Assembly: GCA_007922305.1 (NCBI GenBank) | Contig: ML677481.1 | Span: 353,574-417,573, forward strand | Direction: 5' to 3' | Length of the DNA stretch: 64,000 nt | Source: Dermatemys mawii | Lineage: Eukaryota > Chordata > Testudines > Dermatemydidae | In this document: in pieces, positions 31,761-41,787 of the stretch | Position numbering within the stretch: position 1 is the first letter of the stretch | Layout of the letters: every line of letters begins with the position of its first letter | Notes under the pieces: generated by a model | Databases searched by the model: none | Told to the model about the DNA's origin: nothing | The model's input: the letters and a program-made list of their open reading frames with translations, nothing else | Position numbers and translations under genes: made by a program

Positions 31761-32720
31761 CTAAGAGTTCAGTGTGAAGAATTTGTTTTTCTTGGGGAAA
31801 AATATCCTGCCTATCATTTTCCACAGAGAACTTTTTATCTCTTTGTTTCTTAGACTGTAAATGATTGGATTCATCAGTGGTGGCACCACACAATATAACA
31901 CGGCAGCCATCAGGTCCAGAGATTTTGAAGACATCGATGTGGGCCTCATGTACGTGAATGATGCTGTACTGATAAATAAACAAAAAACAACCAGGTGAGG
32001 GATGCAGGTGGAGAAGGCTTTGTACCTGCCCTGCTCAGAGCGGATTCTCATCACTGCGGTGAAGATGTGAATGTAGGACACAATTATCAATACAAAGCAG
32101 ACCACATCTAGAAGTGAACCAAGGGCAGTCATGACTATTAAATTAGCATGTGTATCAGAGCAAGAGATCTTTAGCAACTGTGGGATATCACAGAAAAACT
32201 GAGAGATTACATTGGACCCACAGAAATATAACCTAAAGGCATTAGCTGTGTGTAATACAGAGCACATCATGCTGCTAATCCATGAACCAGCTGCCAGCTG
32301 GGCACATGCTCCTCTGTTCATAGTCACCCTGTAAAGCAGAGGATGGCAGATTGCAATGTAGCGGTCATATGCCATCACCGTGAGAAAGACCAGCTCTGCT
32401 ACTGCAAACGTTGCAACCAAAAAGGCTTGGGTGACACATCCAGAGAAAGAGATAAGTCTGTTGTTGGTTAGGGAGTCAGCCATGGACTTGGGGACGGTGA
32501 CTGAGATGTAGCAGAGATCTAGGAAGGATAAGTTACCCAGAAAAAAGTACATGGGGGTATGGAGGTGGTGGTCGAGAGCTATGACTATGATGATGAGAAG
32601 ATTTCCCACCAGGGCTGCCAGATAAATCACTAGAAACACCAGGAAGTGTAAAATCTGCTGTTCCCGAACGTCAGAGAATCCCAGGAGAAAGAACTCAGTC
32701 ATGGTAGTTTGATTGCACAT
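31761..32720 (-). CDS. Olfactory receptor, OR14-like (OR 3), inverted
   Basis: Intact 319-residue class II odorant receptor on the minus strand. The ATG at 32720 (rather than in-frame codons up to 32756) is used because a splice acceptor, TTTCCCTCTGCAG on the minus strand, ends at 32739. Landmarks: NQT (3-5), GN (39-40), HTPMYFF (54-60), C95, MAYDRYIAIC (116-125), SY (215-216), KAFSTC (234-239), PLMNPIIYSLRNKE (281-294). TM3 is LVATFAVAELVFLT and the ECL2/TM5 border HANLIVMTALGSLLD, clearly divergent from OR 1 and OR 2, so its ligand range probably differs. It shares the FSDVRE and HHLHTPMYFF words with OR 2. Family by recognition: OR14. Confidence 0.96.
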   Translation of the reverse strand: MCNQTTMTEFFLLGFSDVREQQILHFLVFLVIYLAALVGNLLIIIVIALDHHLHTPMYFFLGNLSFLDLCYISVTVPKSMADSLTNNRLISFSGCVTQAFLVATFAVAELVFLTVMAYDRYIAICHPLLYRVTMNRGACAQLAAGSWISSMMCSVLHTANAFRLYFCGSNVISQFFCDIPQLLKISCSDTHANLIVMTALGSLLDVVCFVLIIVSYIHIFTAVMRIRSEQGRYKAFSTCIPHLVVFCLFISTASFTYMRPTSMSSKSLDLMAAVLYCVVPPLMNPIIYSLRNKEIKSSLWKMIGRIFFPKKNKFFTLNS

Positions 32721-32738
32721 TTCTTGTGTAGATGTACA

Positions 32739-32751
32739 CTGCAGAGGGAAA
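32739..32751 (-). promoter_or_regulatory. Splice acceptor before OR 3 coding exon
   Basis: On the minus strand TTTCCCTCTGCAG, 18 bases before the ATG, matching OR 1 and OR 2. Confidence 0.78.
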
Positions 32752-33112
32752 GCCAATGGGAAATGGTCATGGAAGGAGAAACAGAAGATAGATGGAGACT
32801 GGTTTAGATATTATGCTGCAGGACATATATTTCAGCTCAGGAAAATAACAAGACTCTTCCTTTTCTTCTCCATCACCATGTAATTACAAGGTTCACAATA
32901 CAGGTTCATGAGACGCTACTATTAATGGCATTTTCTTATTCAACAGACGTGCTCCTTCTGTTTATTTTATGTCCTCTGTGGTCACTTTGCTGACTAAGTT
33001 CTTGATTCACAAAGGGGCTGAGTCCCCTAAATGCCATTTTAGGCACCTCAGTCCAGCATTTATGCCCCACGGACAGTCACAAAAGCCCCACTCAGCTGCT
33101 GCCTTACCCCAT
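32752..33112. other. 5' flank of OR 3, no noncoding exon identified
   Basis: Should hold intron sequence upstream of OR 3. No recognisable exon or TATA box. Confidence 0.45.
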
Positions 33113-33262
33113 AGATGGCTAGATTGTTAAAGGTATTTAGGCATCAGGTAGAATTTTCAAAAGTATCAAAATGCCTACAATTCATTGATTCCAATGGGTG
33201 TTAGACACCCAGGTGTGTTTCAAAATCCCACTGGGTGCCTAAATGCCTTTAAACGTCTGGGC
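33113..33262. mobile_element. Hairpin MITE (GGCCAGATTTTCAAAGGTATTTAGG family)
   Basis: Left end GGCTAGATTGTTAAAGGTAT, centre CATTGATTCCAATGGGTGTTAG, right end CTAAATGCCTTTAAACGTCTGGGCC. About 150 bases, same plan as 49711-49898; no target duplication remains. Confidence 0.75.
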
Positions 33263-33459
33263 CTGGGTCCCTAACTTTCCACTGGTAAAGTCCAGTAAGT
33301 GCCTAAAAGCCTGCCAGGCTAACTGTCTAGGCATCCAGGCTCATGGCTAACTCCAGCAGGATCCTCAGATTGGGTGTTCTGCTACCTACCAGTGGGGCCT
33401 GATCCAGCAGATGCTCTCAGAGCATGCCTGAGCCCTCCCAGAATGAAAGTCAGCCTCTC
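33263..33459. other. Intergenic, no gene recognised
   Basis: Contains GGATCCTCAGATTGGG and short palindromic words. Nothing assigned. Confidence 0.4.
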
Positions 33460-33680
33460 CTTATGGCATTTAGCCCAGTGGGTAGAGCTCTCTTGGCAAA
33501 ACTTGGGTTCGATCCCCCCTTCTCCCCACTGTGGAAAAGGCACTTGAGTCTCCCACTGTGGAGGAGAGGGCCTTAGCCACTGGGGCCTCAGGTATTCTGG
33601 GGCGGGCGTCCTCAGTCTGTTCTGTTGAAGCTGGTGCACTGTGTATAAGCAATTAAATATACATTGGGCCAGACATAAAG
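33460..33680 (+). mobile_element. tRNA-derived SINE (non-Cry family)
   Basis: An A-box-like TAGCCCAGTGGGTAGAG at 33470 and a B-box GGGTTCGATCCCC at 33506 are spaced as in a tRNA, followed by a non-tRNA body with GAGGAGAGGGCCTTAGCCACTGGGG and TCTGTTCTGTTGAAGCTGGTGCACT. The body matches 40620-40700 (CCTGTTAAAGCTGATCCACT). A pol III-type promoter, but not a functional tRNA. Confidence 0.72.
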
Positions 33681-33764
33681 GGAGTGAGGACTGCACCATA
33701 GACTAGTGATTAGTGCTCTTACCAGTTGCATACTGGGGTAACTCAAGTGAATTTAAACAAAGGT

Positions 33765-36360
33765 GAGATATGATAAGACTGGGATAGATAAATAATGGAG
33801 AGGACACAGCAGTATTTCAGAGTGATCTGGTTTGTTTGGTAAACTGGGCATAAGCAAACAATATGCATTTTAATATGGATAAATGTCAACGTATACATCC
33901 AGGAACAAAGAACGTAGCCCACACTTACACAAAGGGGGACTCTGCCCTGGGAAACAGTGATTCTGAAAAAGATTTGAGGGTCATGGTGAATAATCAGCCG
34001 AACATGAGCTCTCAGTGTCACACTGTGGCCTAAAGAGTTAATGCAATCCTGGGATGTATAAACAGGGGAATCTCAAGTGTGAGTAGGGAGGTTATTTTAC
34101 CTTTGTATTTGGCACTGGTGCAACCACTGCTGGAATACTGTGTCCAGTTCTTTTGCCCACAATTCAAGACAGATGGTGATAAATTGGAAAGGGATCACCA
34201 TAATAGAGGATCAAATTAAATTTATAACTGAAATTAAAAAGAGGACCAAAAAAATGCCACCACGGCAAAACAACAGAGTAAAGAAGTGGTTTGAGGCAAG
34301 AAGGCATGCTTTAAAAATTGGAAGTCAAATCCTACTGAGAAAAAAAAGAATGGAGCATAAACACTGCAAAGTCAAGTGTAAAAGTATAATTAGGGAGGCA
34401 AAAAAGAATGTAAGAGCATCAAGCAAAAAACTCAAAAGCTAACAGCAAAAAAAATAAATAAATAAATTAAGTACATCAGAAGCAAGAAGACTTCCAAAAA
34501 ATCAGTGGGGCCATTGGACGTTCGAGGTGCTAAAGAAGCACTCAAGGAAGATAAGGCCATTGCAGAGAAGCTAAATGAATTCTTTGCATCGGTCTTCACT
34601 GCACAAGGTATGAGAGAGATTCCTACACCTGAGCTTTTCTTTTTAGGTGGCAAATCTCAAGAGCTGTCCCAGATTGAGGTGTCAAAAGAGGAGGTTTTGG
34701 AGCAAATTTATAAACAGTAATAAATCACCCAGACCAGATGGTATTCACCCAAAAGTTCTGAATTATCTCAAATATGAAATTGCAGAACTACTAACTGTGA
34801 TATGTAAACAACAAGATAGTTAAATCCAAAGCAGACTGGGAAGAGGTCAAAAAAGATCTCATAAAAGTAGGCAACAAGATGGTAGATGAAATTCAGTGTT
34901 GATGAATTCAAAATAATGCACACTGAATAACATAATCCCAGCTATACATAAAAGAATGATGGGGTCTAAATTAGTTGTTACCACAGAGTCATTAGGGATA
35001 ATGAAAAAATCTGCTCAATTTGCAGCGACAGTCAAAAAAGCTAACAGAATGTGAGGAACCATTCGGAAAGGGATAGATAATAAAAACAGAAAAAATCATA
35101 CTACTACTATATAAATCCATGGTATGTCCACACCCTGAATACTGCATGCAATTCTGGTTACTCCATCTCCAAAAAGATATATTAGAATTGGAAAAGGTAC
35201 AGAAAGGGCAATAAAAATGATTGGGAGTATGGAACAGCTTCCATATGAAGAGAGATTAAAAAGATGGGGACTATTCAGTTTGGAAGAGAGGCGGCCAAGG
35301 GGGTGAATGACAGAGGTCTATAAAACCATGAATGTTGTGGAGAAAGTGAACAAGCAAATGTTATTTACCGCTTCACATAACACAAGAACCAGGGGTCACC
35401 TAATGAAATTAATAGGGAGCCGGTTTTAAACAAACAAAAGGAAGTACTTTTTCACACAACACACAACCTGTGGCACTTGTTGCCAGGGGATGCTGTGTAG
35501 GTAAAAACTATAACTGGAATCAAAAAAGAATTAGATACGTTCATGGAGGACAGGTCCATCAACGGCTGTTAGTCAAGATGATCAGTAATGCAACTCAATG
35601 CTTTAAGTGTCCCTAAGCCTCTGACTGCCAGATGCTGGAACTGGATGATAGCGGACAATAGGAGATGGATCATTTGTTGATTGCCCTGTTCTGTTCATTC
35701 CCTTTGAAGCATCTAGTATTCGCCACTATTGGAAGACAGGATACTGAGCTAGATGGGCCATTTTTCTGAACCAATTTGGCAGTATTTCTGTTCTCAATCT
35801 ATTTAGCATAACAATGAGAAGGTTAAGGGGTGACTTGATCACAGTCTATAAATATCTACTTGGGGAACAAATATTTAATAATGGTCTAATCAATATAACC
35901 AATAGGAGTATAACGTGGTCCAATGGATGAGAGTTGAAACTTGACAAATTCAGAGCTGAAATAAGGCATACATTTTTAATGGTCAGAGTAATTAACTGGA
36001 CCAACTTACAAAGGGTTGTGGTGGATTCTCCATCACTGGCATCTTTTAAATCAAGATCTGCTCTGGGAATTATTTTGGGGGAGTTCTCTGGCCTGCGTTA
36101 TACATGATGTCTGGGTAAGGAATGGTGTCCCTAGCCTCTGTTTGTCAGAGGGGGTGATGGATGGCAGGAGAGAGATCACTTGATCTTTACCTGTTAGGTT
36201 CACTCACTCCGGGGCACCTGGCATTGGCCACTGTCGGTAGACAGGATACTGGACTAGATGGACCTTTGGTCTGACCCAGTACAGCCTTTCTTATGTTCTT
36301 ATGTCAGACTACATGATTGCAATGGTTCCTTCTGCCTTGGAAACTATGAATCTCTGAATA
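33765..36360 (+). mobile_element. Stack of three CR1 LINE copies
   Basis: Copy 1 occupies 33765-34190, resumes near 35800 (ATCTATTTAGCATAACAATGAGAAGG) and, after a further break, ends at 36306-36360 (AGACTACATGATTGCAATGGTTCC). Copy 2 (34191-35799) lies inside it, containing ORF2 pieces and a 3' end GATACTGAGCTAGATGGGCC. Copy 3 (36112-36305) is a short 3' fragment ending TTTCTTATGTTCTTATG. All frames are broken. Confidence 0.8.
34505..34720 (+). pseudogene. CR1 ORF2 fragment between EN and RT
   Basis: The frame contains KAIAEKLNEFFASVFT, the linker that precedes the RT domain in CR1 ORF2, and ends at 34720 while homologous nucleotides continue (TCACCCAGACCAGATGGTATTCACCC). No catalytic motif. 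Confidence 0.8.
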
Positions 36361-36414
36361 CTGAGGCACAAGGACAAGAAGTGTCCTAAACAACAATATT
36401 CTAACATGGCAGAG

Positions 36415-36835
36415 ATGGGGCTGGCTGAAAACAAGAACTTCAGACACTTGATTTTATTTTGATGTGGAATGAAAATGACACTTTTTGATTTTTTTCATGA
36501 AAATTAAAGAGAAGGAAACTTTGACCTGCTTGCTGCAGAACAGTCAGTAGCTTGGGGCGCTCACCTGGGATGTGGGAAATTCAAGTCCCTGATCTGTCTG
36601 ATTGAGAGGAGAGGCTTGAATCTGGTTCTTCTGCATCCTAGGTGAGAGCTTAAACACTGGGCTACTCTGAGGTGGATTGCTGTCTTATTCTGAGCCAAAA
36701 TTCCATCCTGGACCTGAGAAACCTTTCTGACAGGCGTCTCATAGAAACTAGTACATTTTAGCAAAACAGTTTGCTTTTGACAATCAGCATTTTCTGACAA
36801 AAAAAAAAATGAATTGAAAAATTCCTGGCCAGCTC
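36415..36835. mobile_element. Long-hairpin MITE with SINE inside
   Basis: Left end GAGATGGGGCTGGCTGAAAAC and right end GAAAAATTCCTGGCCAGCTC pair as inverted termini of the GAGCTGGTTGAAAATTTTTC family. The loop region is replaced by a SINE at 36538-36715. Confidence 0.7.
36538..36715 (+). mobile_element. tRNA-derived SINE (non-Cry family)
   Basis: TCAGTAGCTTGGGGCGCTCACCTGGGATGTGGGAAATTCAAGTCCC gives A- and B-box-like blocks in tRNA spacing, followed by GAGAGGAGAGGCTTGAAT and CTAGGTGAGAGC...ACTGGGCTA. It is the same family as 38535-38670, 40495-40705 and 59555-59690. Confidence 0.65.
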
Positions 36836-36892
36836 TAATTGGAGCTAAGTTCTTCCTGCTGCTGGACCAAGTAGTGGATCAAGAATGAAGGG

Positions 36893-37032
36893 TCAAGTTT
36901 TTAAAGGTGTTCAGGTGCACAGTGGGGTTTTCTAAAACATCTAGATGCCTAACGTCCATTGATTTTAATGGGTTGTATGTGCCTAGATTCATCTCGGAAT
37001 CCTGCTCGGTGCCTTTAAAAATCTGGCCCCAA
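36893..37032. mobile_element. Hairpin MITE (GGCCAGATTTTTAAAGG family)
   Basis: Left GGTCAAGTTTTTAAAGGTGTTCAGG, centre TCCATTGATTTTAATGGG, right GGTGCCTTTAAAAATCTGGCCCC. Same plan as 49711-49898. Confidence 0.75.
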
Positions 37033-37512
37033 GTGTCTAAGAGAGTCTAAAATACCTGAATCTGACTTCACAGATGACAGCTCAATCCCACTGAACTTAG
37101 TGAATTTGTTCCTGATTTACACCCGTTCCACAAACTGGGAACCAGAAAGCCATGGATGTTAAGTCCCTTGCCCAAAATTACAGGGCAAGACACTGGCAGT
37201 GCAGAAACTGGACTCGAGGTCTCCATTCAGATCCCCCCTTCCCCATTATTTAAAAAAGATAACAGTTAAGCTAAATGAGTTTCCCCCGGGTACCATGGAA
37301 TGAGCTATACCAGGCTGATTTAATTCACAGTAAAACGTGGATATTGTCACTCACATTTATATGTCTAAATTCAACCCCTTAAAAGTCCCAGGGATTTGAT
37401 GACAACAGTCAACTTACTGTGCTGAGAAGTGTGGCTTTATCCCAGCTGAAGCTGTTTCTTTCTCAACGTCAGGGTAGTGCTGGCCACAAAATGACTTCAA
37501 TCACTGAAGCTC
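37033..37512. other. Intergenic, no gene recognised
   Basis: Includes a word set CCCACTGAACTTAGTGAATTTGTTCC of the old 'GTGTAAATCAGG' repeat. Nothing else. Confidence 0.45.

Positions 37513-37543
<31 letters not shown>
37513..37543. repeat. (ATCT)n microsatellite
   Basis: Seven to eight units. Confidence 0.95.
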
Positions 37544-37774
37544 ACTGTAGGATCTGGATGCCAATTGTTAGGTGACCAAAGGACCCTTTCGCTGTTCTCA
37601 GTAAGACGGAATATCAATAAACTCAGACCTCTTGCTCGCTGCCTATGAGCTGCGTGGCTGACTCTGGGTATCTCTGGCAGCAGAGAGTTGGTGCTGAGGA
37701 TAGATTTATCCATGTCTGTTCTCTAAGGGCGGGTGGTGAGTCACTCCCTGGATCCCTGATCATCAGCTATAGCA

Positions 37775-37835
37775 ACTCCTTCCCACCCCACCCTCTGCTG
37801 CCCCTAGTGCCCATTATACAGTAAAGTTATCAGAG
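37775..37835 (+). repeat. CCTCTGCTGCCCCTAGTGCCC repeat unit
   Basis: ACCCTCTGCTGCCCCTAGTG followed by CCCATTATACAGTA. The same unit occurs twice in tandem at 45980-46080. Confidence 0.8.
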
Positions 37836-38534
37836 CTCTTTGTCAGTGAGTGTCTTTTCTGGCAGCCAACGGCTATTACAAGAAATAAATACCCCCCTTC
37901 TCGAGTCTTACCTGGTGCTTTCAGCTTCTCTATTATCAGGGGTAGCAGTAATGATAGGAGGTTCATGAATAAGAATGGAGAGGATTTATAACCACAATGA
38001 CCACATTGCAGTGCCTAACTTTTAGGTGACCTACCACCCAGGGGAAACCACAGATCCTCTGTTTTGTGGCCCAGATCCCCATACAATGCCTGGGGAGAAA
38101 GAGATTCCTGAGAGGGGATGCACAAAGCCAGCGCACTAGGTGGGGAGCTGCCTAAGACAGGTAATAGCAGATGCCAAGGAGAGGGATGTGTTCTTGAAGG
38201 GAGTTTTGCACCTAAGTCCAGGCAGAAAGGGGGTGCCTAGCTCTTCTAGTGATTCACTGCTAGGAGCCCCTTTTTGGAGCCAGGCATCTAAGTTGTTTCT
38301 TGCAAGATTGGTGGTGGCATATACCTAACCACACAGCAGATGGCCAGGGGTGGGGGAAAGAAAGGACTGCACCCATGGGGCATCTAACCCAGGAGTTTGA
38401 GATGTCCCCTGGAAACTCCAGCTCAGCTCCCCGCCCACCATCTGCTAGGGAGCAGGGTTTGAACAGGGGTTCCCCTCTCAGCGAGGTGCCTCCATGAATG
38501 GGCTATGGAGCAGGTCCCATGTCAGACTTTCCCA
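37836..38534. other. Intergenic, no gene recognised
   Basis: Mixed sequence. Short frames only. Confidence 0.45.
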
Positions 38535-38670
38535 GAGCTTGGTGGTTCAGGCTCTCCCTGAGAGGGGACAGATCCCTGTTCAGACCCCATCTCCTCAGGC
38601 AGAGGAGGGATTTGAACTGGCTATTGTCATATCCGAGCTGAGTGCCTTAACTAATGGCTTGAAGATAACT
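38535..38670 (+). mobile_element. tRNA-derived SINE fragment (non-Cry family)
   Basis: GAGCTTGGTGGTTCAGGCTCT and CTGTTCAGACCCCATCTCCTC stand as degraded A and B boxes, with GAGGAGGGATTTGAACTGGC and GAGTGCCTTAACTAATGGCTT following. Related to 40495-40705. Confidence 0.55.
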
Positions 38671-38884
38671 TTTGCCTGCCCCTCCTGCTCCCAGCTGTTT
38701 TGTGTGGAGTGACATGTGCTCTCAAGACATCTACAGAATCGGTGGGGGAACACCCATCTTCATCTGCTTTGAGGTTCCTGTGGGGGTTTAGCGATGAGCT
38801 AGGTGCCTGCCTTAAGCAGAACTTAGGTGCCATCGTGTTATTCAGCAGCTGAGTGTCGGTTTGGTGAACAATGGGTGAGTCTAA

Positions 38885-39082
38885 GGCCTGGTCTACACTA
38901 GAAAGTTAGGGAGGTGTAAGTCAATTTGCATCGATCTATTTGTGCATGTGTCTACACTTTTGTCTCTGGCTGACGTAAGCAGCCCCTTAAGGTGACACAG
39001 TAAAACCACCTCCCTGAATGGCATTGAGACATGGTTGGCTTACAGAGGTTGATGCTCCATGAGTGTAGACCTGTGTCAACCC
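38885..39082. mobile_element. Harbinger-like MITE
   Basis: Begins GGCCTGGTCTACACTAGAAA directly after TAA (38882-38884) and ends with GAGTGTAGACCTGTGTCAACCC before TAA (39083-39085). The terminal ACACT/AGTGT inverted words and TAA flanks fit PIF/Harbinger. The right end has a small insertion compared with the left. Confidence 0.78.
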
Positions 39083-39085
39083 TAA

Positions 39086-39404
39086 TAGTCCTCTAGAAGG
39101 TGTCCCACAATGCCCCATTCCATGCAACAATGACCATGCTGGTCACAATGGTGAACTCAACTGTCCAGGGTCATGGAGACCAGAAGCCACACATCCCTTT
39201 AAAATCCCTGCATATTTTTTGAAATATCTTTTCCTGATTACCCACCTAGGAGCTCTCCCTAGTTGTGTGCAGCTGCTCAACCAACCATGCTGTCTACACA
39301 CTCCAGACATGCTCCTGCCTGGAGTTGGCCGGGGGTCTGGGATAGCCTGGACCTGTGGGAAGAAGAGGTTGTGCAGGCACAGCTACGGACCAGTTGTACA
39401 AAAG
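39086..39404. other. Intergenic, no gene recognised
   Basis: Nothing recognised. Confidence 0.4.
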
Positions 39405-39610
39405 TGGACACTATTCAGAAATGCGGAGCTGGGCCAGGCAGAGGAAGAAGGAGAGTGGGAAAGGAAGAAAGTGATGGCCTGGGTTTGCCAATGGGAAGAC
39501 GGAGGAGAGAATGGACTGGTGTTTGGAGGTGGGGTGGAAGAGAGGATTTGTAGGTGACTGTTCCCTGGGCCTGGGACCATGTTAGGGGAGTGGGGCTGAG
39601 CAGAGGAGGA
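39405..39610 (+). repeat. Low-copy duplicated segment (partner 4170-4375)
   Basis: Same-orientation copy of 4170-4375. It contains GGAGCTGGGCCAGGCAGAGG, GGAGGAGAGAATGG and TGGGCCTGGGACCATGTTAG. Open frames on both strands differ between the copies and contain no shared protein, so it does not look like a gene. Confidence 0.75.
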
Positions 39611-39644
39611 GAAGCTTAATTTTCAAAGCCACCATGGATTGTCA

Positions 39645-40262
39645 AATGTCCAGTGAATAGAATAACCTTTAATTTATACCCAGCTGGGAGCAAACTGGAT
39701 TTTATGAAAATATGCTGATTGAGAATATAATGTAACTAATATATGCTTCATGCAAAAGGTCTCAGTTAAGGAATCATTACAAAGTTTATAATCTACAGAG
39801 TGTGGTCATCCTATTTGTATAAATGTATCACTTGCGTCTGAAACTAGGAATATGAAATAGAACCCTGAGGTCCTATTGTACTTATGCAAAGTGTGGGCCA
39901 TTAATGGTAGTTTGAAATCTTGATGGCTCCCATCAACCAGGACAATTGACTGTGGATGGCTCTGTTTGCAGGCAGGCCTTCCTGTGAGTCAGGCAGTGAG
40001 GAATGAAGGCTGGGAGTCTTACAGTGGTAGGTGATCATGTCACCTGAACTGAAATCCAGCTTTAACCTGGTGCTTTTCCATTTTGAAGGAGGGATGGGAA
40101 GCCAGAGAGAGGGACAAAGGAGTCTCACCTTATGCAAAAGATATATAAAGGGGTGGAACAGAACAAAGGGGTGGCGATCATGAGAAATCCCATAGCTACC
40201 ACCTGAGCTGGAACAAGGGCTCCAGCAGGGCAGGAAACACACTGTGGAGCTTTGCCCCCCTA
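39645..40262 (+). mobile_element. LTR fragment (5' part), ERV/LTR-type
   Basis: A U3-like stretch with GGGCCATTAATGGTAGTTTG and CTTAACCTGGTGCTTTTCC-like words, then a TATA box in AAAGATATATAAAGGGGTGG (40137-40156) and the leader ACCTGAGCTGGAACAAGGGC. The layout parallels the complete LTR at 47182-48564 upstream and around its TATA. The 3' half is absent and ends are not defined. Confidence 0.6.
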
Positions 40263-40339
40263 AGCGAGAATCATACTCCTAGAAGCAGCAGCCACATTTT
40301 TAAAATAAGGCCCTTTCTTCAGGTAGAATAAAAAGGCTG

Positions 40340-40448
40340 TGTCAGGAGTGGGATTTGAACCCACATCTCTATAGGGAGACCAGAACACCCAAACATAAGG
40401 AAGACAGAGCCTTGAGTGTGGCACCTTAGACCACTTGGCTATCCTGAC
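40340..40448 (-). tRNA. tRNA-Leu(CAA)-like with intron, possible pseudogene
   Basis: On the minus strand the sequence opens GTCAGGATAGCCAAGTGGTC and ends TCCTGAC plus discriminator A. The acceptor arms GTCAGGA/TCCTGAC pair perfectly. The anticodon loop reads CTCAAG with anticodon CAA, followed by an intron of about 25 bases (GCTCTGTCTTCCTTATGTTT...) and then TTCTGG, as in vertebrate intron-bearing tRNA-Leu-CAA genes. The long variable arm (GTCTCCCTATAGAGAT) and T arm GTGGGTTCAAATCCCAC are intact. Departures: TAGCCAAGTGG for the usual TGGCCGAGTGG in box A, GGTTCAAATCC for GGTTCGAATCC in box B, and one mismatch in the anticodon stem (CCACA against TCTGG). No T-run terminator is visible within 10 bases downstream. 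Confidence 0.8.
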
Positions 40449-40494
40449 ACAGTTGCAGTGTTAGGCACATATAATTTTTTGTGATGAGGTGGAG

Positions 40495-40705
40495 CTCTCC
40501 CTTATAACTGTCAGGCCAGTGGTTAGGGTACTCATCTGGCATTTGGGAGACCCCTGGTTCAAATCCCTCCTCTGCTTGATAAGGAAAAGGGATTGGAAGA
40601 GGGCTCTGCCACCTCTCAGTTGAGTGCTCTAACCACTGGGGTGTAGGATACTCTGACACAGGGTCCCCACAATCTGTCCTGTTAAAGCTGATCCACTTTG
40701 GGTAA
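40495..40705 (+). mobile_element. tRNA-derived SINE (non-Cry family)
   Basis: A-box GGCCAGTGGTTAGGGTACTC and B-box CTGGTTCAAATCCCT in tRNA spacing, then AGTTGAGTGCTCTAACCACTGGGG and GTCCTGTTAAAGCTGATCCACT. It shares its body with 33460-33680. It begins 47 bases past the tRNA-Leu-like sequence, but the heads differ, so the two are unrelated. Confidence 0.75.
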
Positions 40706-41314
40706 AGGTGAGGATGTCCTAGAGCCACTGATCTGGGAGCCCATCCCAGGAATTACAGGCTCACAAGTCCAGGGTAGAGAGCTTGGGAGCCAAAGCTCAA
40801 GGTGGGTTCTCAGCATTCCCAGACTCCCTGCTTCTGAGCCACAGTTAGAGAAGGGGATCCGAGGGCTTTCAGCCTCCCAGCTCTGTAGTGGGGAGCCTGG
40901 AAGCACTGCCCTGAAGCCCTGGACCCTGAGAGAACAGGTTACCCAGCTTTGCAGGCAGGCACTGCTACATGGACAACCTGCTTTTGCTTCACTGAAAGTT
41001 CATGGAACCCAAAAGTTCCTGAGTTCTCTCACTCTTTGAGGTCTATGAATGAGCATTTTTGGACAAAACTCCATTTCGCTGGAAAATTTCCATCCAGCTC
41101 TATAAGTGACCTCCCTGTTATTGTCTCTTCCAGAATCCAGAGTGAGCCCCGCCCTGTATCACTGGAAGAACTGAGTGAATACGGTAATATCATCCCTGTG
41201 TAACTAGTAAAGTTACCTTTTCAGGGAATGTGATTCAGCTGAGTTCATGGCCCCTGTGTGACTACTCCAGCAATGCAGATGGGAAAGTTGATGGAATCAG
41301 TAACATTTAAGCAA
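40706..41314. other. Intergenic; MITE end at 41055-41104
   Basis: 41055-41104 carries CATTTCGCTGGAAAATTTCCATCCAGCTCTATAA, one end of the AT-rich hairpin family. The rest is unassigned. Confidence 0.45.
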
Positions 41315-41317
41315 TGA

Positions 41318-41426
41318 GATGGGATTTTCGAAGGGGCCTCAGGGAATAATGTGCAGAACTCCCATTTCAAGTCAATAGAAGTTGAATGCCTAAATAACTT
41401 AGGCCCAGTTGAAAATCCCAGTGTCT
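41318..41426. mobile_element. Hairpin MITE (TGGGATTTTCRAAGG family)
   Basis: Left arm GATGGGATTTTCGAAGGGGCC and right arm TTAGGCCCAGTTGAAAATCCCAG are inverted; the centre CCATTTCAAGTCAATAGAAGTTG folds on itself. About 108 bases. Confidence 0.75.
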
Positions 41427-41787
41427 CAGGTTGAACTGGCCCTTTAAGGGGAGATGGTCTCATGCACATCTGTTCCCTAGTATTCAGTCCCAGGTGATGC
41501 ATTTGAGTTTGGGGCTGTGGGTGTGTCAGGTGACCAGGCATCAGGGGAGGGAGCCTGATCCATCAGAGCAAGGGGGACCAGTGGGTAGGACAGACCCAGG
41601 GGAGGTCTCTCTGGAAAGCCCAGAGTCTAGAATGGGTTTGGCAGAACGTCACTGCTCAGAGAGATCTGAGGAGCAGAGAGAGCTGGACCTGATCTCCTGA
41701 GACAAGACTAAAGACTAGAACAATTTCAGGGAACATGGAGTCTCCTGCAGGGAATCCAGAAGGGACCCAGGCTCAGAGAGCACTTGG
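41427..41787. other. Intergenic, no gene recognised
   Basis: Nothing recognised. Confidence 0.45.

Noticed and set aside
33466..33520. Functional tRNA gene
   Set aside because: Only A- and B-box words are kept; no acceptor stem pairs, and the sequence continues into a SINE body shared with 40495-40705.
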